Part shown: in pieces, positions 31,602-36,512 of the stretch | How positions within the stretch are numbered: position 1 is the stretch's first letter | How the letters are laid out: each line of letters starts with the position of its first letter | Assembly: GCA_024402995.1 (NCBI GenBank) | Contig: JAKSSR010000007.1 | Span: 1 to 36,512 of the forward strand | Reading direction: 5' to 3' | Length of the DNA stretch: 36,512 nt | DNA from: Clostridia bacterium | GTDB lineage: Bacteria > Bacillota > Clostridia > Peptostreptococcales > Anaerovoracaceae | Made by a program: the position numbers and the translations under genes | The notes under the pieces: generated by a model | The model's input: only the letters and a program-made list of their open reading frames with translations | Databases searched by the model: none | What the model was told of the DNA's origin: nothing

Positions 31602-33527
31602 ATGGGTAAAGTTATAGGAATCGACTTAGGAACAACCAATAGCTGCGTTGCAGTACTCGAAGGCGGCGAACCCACAGTTATCGCTAACGCAGAAGGCAAC
31701 AGAACAACTCCGTCCGTAGTAGGCTTCACCAAGGGCGGCGAAAGACTTGTCGGCGAAACCGCAAAGCGCCAGGCAATCACCAACCCCGACAGAACCATCG
31801 CGTCCATTAAGAGACACATGGGCACCAACTATACAGTAGCCATCGACGGAAAGAACTATACTCCGCAGGACATTTCCGCAATGATCCTCAGCAAGCTGAA
31901 GGCAGACGCTGAAAGCTACCTGGGCGAAAAGGTCACCGAAGCAGTCATTACCGTTCCCGCTTACTTCAGCGACAGCCAGAAGCAGGCAACCAAGGACGCC
32001 GGCAAGATCGCAGGCCTGGACGTTAAGAGAATCATCAACGAACCGACCGCAGCAGCTCTTGCATACGGCCTTGACAAGGATGACACCCACCAGAAGATCC
32101 TGGTATACGACCTTGGCGGCGGCACCTTCGATGTCTCCATCCTCGAACTGGGCGACGGCGTTTTCGAAGTTCTCTCCACCAATGGCGATACCAAGCTTGG
32201 CGGCGATGACTTTGACAACGTTCTCATGAACTTCATGGCAGATCAGTTCGCAAAGGAAAACGGCGTTGATCTGAGAGCAGACAAGATGGCTCTCCAGAGA
32301 CTTAAGGAAGCAGCAGAAAAGGCAAAGAAGGAACTCTCCTCCAGCCAGACCACCAATATCAATCTGCCTTTCATTACCGTAAATCAGGACGGTCCTCTCC
32401 ACATGAACATGGACATTACCAGAGCTAAGTTCGATCAGCTGACCGCTCATCTGGTAGAAAGAACCATCGAACCTATGCAGAAGGCTATGAGAGATGCAGG
32501 CGTCACCATGAGCGACCTGAACAAGGTCATCCTCGTAGGCGGCTCCACCAGAATCCCCGCAGTCCAGGCTGCAGTTCAGAGAGTTACCGGCAAGGAACCC
32601 TTCAAGGGCATCAACCCCGATGAATGCGTTGCAGTAGGCGCTTCCATCCAGGCTGGCGTTCTCACCGGCGAAGTCAAGGACGTTCTTCTCCTCGATGTTA
32701 CTCCGCTGTCACTTTCCATCGAAACTCTGGGCGGCGTAGCTACCAGACTTATCGAGAGAAATACCACCATTCCTACCAAGAAGAGCCAGATCTTCTCCAC
32801 CGCAGCAGACAACCAGAGTGCAGTTGACATTCACGTTATGCAGGGTGAAAGACCTATGGCAGCCGACAACATCACCCTCGGCCGCTTCCAGCTCTCCGGT
32901 ATTCCCCCAGCGCCCCGCGGAATTCCTCAGATCGAAGTTACCTTCGATATTGACGCCAACGGCATCGTAAACGTCAGCGCCAAGGATCTGGGAACCGGCA
33001 AGGAACAGAGGATCACCATTACTTCCTCCACCAAGCTGAGCGATGAAGAGATCCAGCAGAAGGTCAAGGAAGCTGAACAGTACGCAGAAGCTGACAAGTC
33101 CAAGAAGGACGAGATCGAAGCTCGCAACCAGGGCGAGACCCTTGTTTACGAGACCGAAAAGAACCTGAAGGAACTGGAAGGCAAGCTCTCCGAAGACGAA
33201 AAGAACAAGATCGTTGCCGCAAAGAATGCACTCTCAACTGCTCTTGAAAGCGGCACTCTGGAAGACATCAAGGCAAAGACCGAAGCGCTCACCAACGAGT
33301 ACCACATCATCTCCACCAAGCTCTATGAACAGGCTGCAGCACAGCAGCAGGCTCAGGGCGGCGCACAGGGCTTCGATCCCAGCCAGATGGGCGGAATGGG
33401 CGGACAGGGCTTCAATCCCAACATGGGCGGCTTCGGCGGTCAGGGCTTCAACCCCAATGCAGGCGCTAAGCCCGCCAACGACGACGGCGTAGTCGACGCA
33501 GACTTCGAAGTCGTAGACGACAAGTAG
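31602..33527 (+). CDS. dnaK: Molecular chaperone DnaK (Hsp70)
   Basis: ATP-driven chaperone for folding and refolding of cytosolic proteins. The 641-residue protein has the nucleotide-binding domain (about 1-360) with [28 protein letters not shown] and [10 protein letters not shown], the interdomain linker [11 protein letters not shown], the substrate-binding domain, and a C-terminal lid. The tail (about 580-641) is rich in Gly, Gln, Phe, Asn and Pro, with an imperfect repeat of GGQGFNPN, ending in [18 protein letters not shown] precedes the ATG. Confidence 0.98.
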   Translation: MGKVIGIDLGTTNSCVAVLEGGEPTVIANAEGNRTTPSVVGFTKGGERLVGETAKRQAITNPDRTIASIKRHMGTNYTVAIDGKNYTPQDISAMILSKLKADAESYLGEKVTEAVITVPAYFSDSQKQATKDAGKIAGLDVKRIINEPTAAALAYGLDKDDTHQKILVYDLGGGTFDVSILELGDGVFEVLSTNGDTKLGGDDFDNVLMNFMADQFAKENGVDLRADKMALQRLKEAAEKAKKELSSSQTTNINLPFITVNQDGPLHMNMDITRAKFDQLTAHLVERTIEPMQKAMRDAGVTMSDLNKVILVGGSTRIPAVQAAVQRVTGKEPFKGINPDECVAVGASIQAGVLTGEVKDVLLLDVTPLSLSIETLGGVATRLIERNTTIPTKKSQIFSTAADNQSAVDIHVMQGERPMAADNITLGRFQLSGIPPAPRGIPQIEVTFDIDANGIVNVSAKDLGTGKEQRITITSSTKLSDEEIQQKVKEAEQYAEADKSKKDEIEARNQGETLVYETEKNLKELEGKLSEDEKNKIVAAKNALSTALESGTLEDIKAKTEALTNEYHIISTKLYEQAAAQQQAQGGAQGFDPSQMGGMGGQGFNPNMGGFGGQGFNPNAGAKPANDDGVVDADFEVVDDK

Positions 33528-33533
33528 AATACC

Positions 33534-33548
33534 GAGGACAGGCTCCTC
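33534..33548 (+). other. Short hairpin just after dnaK
   Basis: GAGGA pairs with TCCTC around a five-base loop, six bases past the dnaK stop. No T-run follows. It may protect the dnaK mRNA end or be fortuitous. Confidence 0.3.
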
Positions 33549-33581
33549 AGACAGCAATAACCATTAATTATCAAGACATCT

Positions 33582-33604
33582 GGCGGAATGAATTTCATTT
33601 CGCC
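33582..33604 (+). other. Hairpin in the dnaK-dnaJ gap
   Basis: An eleven-pair stem can be drawn between 33582-33592 and 33594-33604 (ends GGCG/CGCC, one G-T pair); the last pairs must open to form a loop. A T-poor tract follows (TTATGTCGTTTTG), so it is at most a leaky terminator. It lies 58 bases before dnaJ. Confidence 0.55.
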
Positions 33605-33625
33605 TTATGTCGTTTTGTAGGCGGG

Positions 33626-33649
33626 CACGTTTTTTACGCGAAAAACGTG
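33626..33649 (+). other. Hairpin immediately upstream of dnaJ
   Basis: CACGTTTTT (33626-33634) pairs perfectly with AAAAACGTG (33641-33649) around a six-base loop, ending 13 bases before the dnaJ ATG. The region available for a ribosome binding site is reduced to CGGAA. It could control dnaJ translation or mark a processing site. Confidence 0.55.
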
Positions 33650-33662
33650 ACGGAAATATACT

Positions 33663-34820
33663 ATGGCAGAAGATAAGAGAGATTACTATGAGGTGCTGGG
33701 ACTCCAGAAGGGTGCCGGCGAAGATCAGATAAAAAGTGCCTTCAGAAAGATGGCAATGAAGTATCATCCGGACAGAAATCCCGATGATAAGGATGCCGAA
33801 GAAAAGTTCAAGGAAATCAACGAGGCATACAGTGTCCTTTCTGATCCCGAAAAGAAGGAAAAATACGACCGTTTCGGTTTCGCAGGCGTAGATCCCAATA
33901 TGGGCGGTGCAGGTGCCGGCGGTTTCGGAGGCTTTGGCGGATTCGATGACATCTTCAACATGTTCACCGGCGGCTTCGGGGGGTTCGGTGGCTTCGGCGG
34001 CCAGACAAGAAGCAACGGGCCCAGACGTGGCGCGGATATCCAGAAGCGTATGAACATCAGCTTTGAAGAGGCTGTTTTCGGCTGCAAGAAAGAGATACGT
34101 CTCACCAAGGATGTTCGCTGTGAGACCTGCGGCGGTACCGGAGCGGCTCCGGGAACCTCCAAGAAGACCTGTCCCAAGTGCGGCGGCAGCGGTCAGGTCT
34201 ATACTGTCAGAAACACTCCTTTAGGCCAGATGAGGACCTCAAGCGTATGCCCCGACTGCGGCGGCACCGGTGAGATCAACGAAAGTCCCTGCAAGGACTG
34301 CGGCGGCACAGGCAAGGTACGCAAGACCATTAACCTGAGCGTCAACATTCCCGCAGGCGTAGACGACGATTCCGTCATCACTCTCCGCGGACAGGGCCAG
34401 CCCGGCTACAACGGAGGTCCTGCAGGCGATCTTTACATCGTACTTTCCGTAGGAGAACACAAACTCTTTGAACGCCGCGGCGACGACCTCTGGGTACAGG
34501 TCCCCATTACCTTCACTCAGGCTGCTCTGGGCGATGAGATCACCGTTCCCGGCCTTAGGGAGAAGCTTTCCTGCAAGGTCCCCGCAGGAACTCAGACGGG
34601 TACCGTCCTTCGCATGAAGGGAAAGGGCGTTGTCAACGTCAACAGCGGAAAGCCCGGCGACATGTACGTCCAGGTAAATCTGGAGGTTCCCACCAAGCTG
34701 ACCCAGAAGCAGAAGGAACTCATCAGGGAATTGGGCGAAACCAAGGGACACGAAGGATACGCGAAGCGCAAGAAATTTGCCGATGCACTCAAGGACCTTT
34801 TCGGTTCCGATAAGAAGTAA
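33663..34820 (+). CDS. dnaJ: Chaperone protein DnaJ (Hsp40)
   Basis: Co-chaperone that delivers substrates to DnaK and stimulates its ATPase. The 385-residue protein has a J domain (about 1-70) with H35-P36-D37, a Gly/Phe-rich region (about 80-118), four CxxCxGxG zinc repeats ([32 protein letters not shown]; about 157-220) and the C-terminal substrate-binding domains. The ATG at 33663 has no clear Shine-Dalgarno; the nearest candidate is GGAA. Unlike the tight junctions elsewhere in the operon, 135 bases with hairpins separate it from dnaK. Confidence 0.97.
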   Translation: MAEDKRDYYEVLGLQKGAGEDQIKSAFRKMAMKYHPDRNPDDKDAEEKFKEINEAYSVLSDPEKKEKYDRFGFAGVDPNMGGAGAGGFGGFGGFDDIFNMFTGGFGGFGGFGGQTRSNGPRRGADIQKRMNISFEEAVFGCKKEIRLTKDVRCETCGGTGAAPGTSKKTCPKCGGSGQVYTVRNTPLGQMRTSSVCPDCGGTGEINESPCKDCGGTGKVRKTINLSVNIPAGVDDDSVITLRGQGQPGYNGGPAGDLYIVLSVGEHKLFERRGDDLWVQVPITFTQAALGDEITVPGLREKLSCKVPAGTQTGTVLRMKGKGVVNVNSGKPGDMYVQVNLEVPTKLTQKQKELIRELGETKGHEGYAKRKKFADALKDLFGSDKK

Positions 34821-34837
34821 AAGAAAGGTATGGAGGA

Positions 34838-36163
34838 ATGAAGGTCTCATTCTACACCCTCGGCTGCAAAGTTAATCAATATGAAACTCAGGCCGTCGGC
34901 GAAGCCTTCCGCAGAGCCGGATATGAAATTGCCGGTGAAGAGGATCTTGCCGATGTTTACGTGGTGAACACCTGTACTGTCACCAGACTTGCCGACCGCA
35001 AGAGCCGCCAGTACATCCGCAGAATGAAGAAGGCCAATCCTCACGCAGTTGTGGTGATCATGGGCTGCTATCCTCAGACCAATCCGGAGGAAGTTGCCCA
35101 GATAGAGGAAGCGGACATTATTCTGGGAACTACAGAGAAGACCAAGGCTCCCGAATACGTGGCAAAGTTCCTCGAAGACAGAAAGACACAGCACCACGTT
35201 GCCGAGCCCAAGGTTACGGAAACAACATTCAACGAAGAGGGCGGCGTCACCTGCCTTGAAAGCAAGACCCGCGCTCTCATAAAGATCCAGGAGGGCTGCA
35301 ACCGTTTCTGCTCTTACTGCGTAATTCCCTATGCCCGCGGAGCTGTCAGGTCAAGAGACCTTTCTGAGATCGTTTCTGAGGCCGAAAAACTGGTCAAGGC
35401 GGGGTATAAAGAGATCGTTCTGACAGGAATCAATACAGCCCTGTACGGCCTTGAAAATGAGGCGTTTTTAGATAAGTCCAAGGCCTACGGAATAGAGACC
35501 GTAGTTGAGGCCATCAGCTGTATCCCCGGAGACTTCCGCATACGTCTGGGCTCCATGGAGCCTACCGTAGTCGACGCGGAATACGTCAGCAGACTTTTTA
35601 AATACGATAAGCTCTGCCATCACATACATCTGGCTCTCCAGAGCGGCAGCAATAATATTATCAGGGCTATGAACCGCAATTATACTGCGGAGAGTTATCT
35701 GGACATAGTCCGTGTGCTCAGAGAGTTTGACCCCTGCTACGGAATTACCACCGATATCATCACCGGATTCCCCGGAGAAACTGAGGAGGATTTCCAAGCA
35801 AGTCTGGATATGGTCCGCAAGGTGAAATATCTTAAAGTCCACGGCTTCCCCTATTCCCAGAGGCTGTTCACTCCGGCTGCTGAAATGGACGGCCAGATCG
35901 CTCCTCCTGTCAAGAAGGAACGCAACAAGGAACTCATTGCTCTTGGTGAAGAAGTCGCTGCTGATTTCTGCAGGTCTCTCATAGGCATTCCTCAGAGAGT
36001 TCTGGCCGAAGAGCGGGGAGCAGACGGACTGTGGCGCGGTCACGCGGACAATTTTACCGAGATATATTTCCTGGATGAATCGGGAAATGATATAAGCAAC
36101 ACCTTTGTAACTGTTATTCCGGCGCTTCCCTACGAAGAAGGTCTGCTGGGCCGAAAGGAGTAA
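34838..36163 (+). CDS. mtaB: tRNA t6A37 methylthiotransferase MtaB
   Basis: Radical SAM enzyme with two iron-sulfur clusters that converts t6A to ms2t6A at position 37 of ANN-decoding tRNAs. The 441-residue protein has the N-terminal MTTase domain with C10, C46 and C77, the radical SAM motif C154-x3-C158-x2-C161, and a C-terminal TRAM-like region. The start [16 protein letters not shown] is characteristic of MtaB rather than MiaB or RimO. AAAGG lies about eight bases upstream of the ATG. It follows dnaJ directly; prmA and rsmE, often found between them, are absent. Confidence 0.95.
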   Translation: MKVSFYTLGCKVNQYETQAVGEAFRRAGYEIAGEEDLADVYVVNTCTVTRLADRKSRQYIRRMKKANPHAVVVIMGCYPQTNPEEVAQIEEADIILGTTEKTKAPEYVAKFLEDRKTQHHVAEPKVTETTFNEEGGVTCLESKTRALIKIQEGCNRFCSYCVIPYARGAVRSRDLSEIVSEAEKLVKAGYKEIVLTGINTALYGLENEAFLDKSKAYGIETVVEAISCIPGDFRIRLGSMEPTVVDAEYVSRLFKYDKLCHHIHLALQSGSNNIIRAMNRNYTAESYLDIVRVLREFDPCYGITTDIITGFPGETEEDFQASLDMVRKVKYLKVHGFPYSQRLFTPAAEMDGQIAPPVKKERNKELIALGEEVAADFCRSLIGIPQRVLAEERGADGLWRGHADNFTEIYFLDESGNDISNTFVTVIPALPYEEGLLGRKE

Positions 36164-36166
36164 ACA

Positions 36167-36512
36167 ATGACTGACTGCATTTTCTGCAAACTCGCCTCCG
36201 GCGAAATCCCAACTACTGTGGTTTATCAGGACGACCAGGTCTTTGCCTTTAACGACATGGATCCACAGGCTCCGGTTCATATTCTCCTTATCCCTAAGAA
36301 GCACATCGCTTCCATTTCAGAGCTTACTGAGGAGGACGCAGCTCTCATGGGTCACATGATGCTGGTGGCAAAGAAGCTTGCTGCCGACGCAGGCATTGCC
36401 GAAGGCGGTTTCCGCTGTGTCATGAACACCGGCGAAGACGGCGGACAGAGCGTCAAGCACCTGCACATGCACATTCTGGGCGGCAAGGCCATGGGCTGGC
36501 CCCCCTATGCAG
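36167..36512 (+). CDS. HIT family protein (HinT-like), 3' end cut
   Basis: Histidine-triad nucleotide-binding protein; HinT relatives hydrolyse AMP-lysine and similar adenosine phosphoramidates. The 115 residues in the window include C4 and C7 (CIFC, a likely zinc site in this subgroup), the nucleotide-binding middle, and the triad H98-L99-H100-M101-H102 (KHLHMHILGG). Family length is about 113-116 residues, so probably only the last one or two codons and the stop are missing. AAAGGAG (36154-36160) overlaps the mtaB stop region, and the ATG is three bases after it. mtaB-HIT adjacency after dnaJ is common in Firmicutes. Confidence 0.95.
   Translation, partial: MTDCIFCKLASGEIPTTVVYQDDQVFAFNDMDPQAPVHILLIPKKHIASISELTEEDAALMGHMMLVAKKLAADAGIAEGGFRCVMNTGEDGGQSVKHLHMHILGGKAMGWPPYA

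Noticed and set aside
33360-33460. Tandem DNA repeat at the 3' end of dnaK
   Set aside because: The GGxGFNPN-coding repeats are the Gly-rich C-terminal tail common in DnaK; no sign of a mobile or regulatory repeat.

Overview
The window reads as a core chromosomal segment of a low-to-moderate GC Bacillota (Firmicutes), most likely an anaerobic member of class Clostridia. Supporting evidence: a Clostridia-like 5S rRNA end, sigma-A-type promoters, strong AGGAGG ribosome binding sites, a CIRCE-controlled hrcA-grpE-dnaK-dnaJ cluster, the priA-def-fmt-rsmB-prpC-prkC-rsgA-rpe string, and anaerobe-type enzymes (QueH, ATP-dependent PEP carboxykinase, radical SAM proteins). The spore genes gpr and spoIIP, which often sit between rpsT and lepA in spore formers, are absent here, which hints at a non-sporulating lineage. 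No phage, transposon, IS element or CRISPR array was seen.

Layout. (1) 1-303: the 3' end of a 5S rRNA gene, tRNA-Glu(UUC) and tRNA-Leu(UAG), closing an rRNA/tRNA cluster. (2) 384-2262: pckA on the minus strand with its own promoter and terminator; it shares a divergent intergenic region with a MATE exporter on the plus strand. (3) 3732-5611, minus strand: a YtqA/YhcC-like radical SAM protein and a beta-lactamase-fold serine hydrolase. (4) 5741-17606, plus strand: a tightly packed ten-gene block, queH-priA-def-fmt-rsmB-prpC-prkC-rsgA-rpe-GH3, with gaps of at most 18 bases and many overlaps. It covers tRNA modification, replication restart, translation initiation, rRNA methylation, PASTA kinase/phosphatase signalling, ribosome assembly and cell-wall sugar turnover. 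(5) 17687-17956, minus strand: rpsT. (6) 18113-29836, plus strand: an eleven-gene block, lepA-hemW-glpK-Crp-like fragment-ABC ATPase-zinc-ribbon membrane protein-two ABC-2 permeases-plsX-plsY-gpsA. (7) 29896 to the end, plus strand: a consensus promoter with CIRCE, then hrcA-grpE-dnaK-dnaJ-mtaB-HIT protein (cut by the window edge).

How it fits together. In many Firmicutes lepA-hemW leads directly into hrcA. Here about 9 kb separates hemW from hrcA, and it contains a coherent glycerolipid set: GlpK and GpsA both supply glycerol-3-phosphate, PlsX makes acyl-phosphate, and PlsY joins them into lysophosphatidic acid. Inside that set is a five-gene cassette: a Crp-like protein lacking its DNA-binding half, an ABC ATPase, a zinc-ribbon/single-TM protein with a large outer domain, and two unequal ABC-2 permeases. 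This is the best candidate for an uncharacterised system, possibly an envelope or lipid exporter. The two long operons start from almost identical extended -10 promoter boxes; in both the first ATG lies at or next to the predicted transcription start, suggesting leaderless translation of queH and of a ten-codon leader peptide coupled to lepA.
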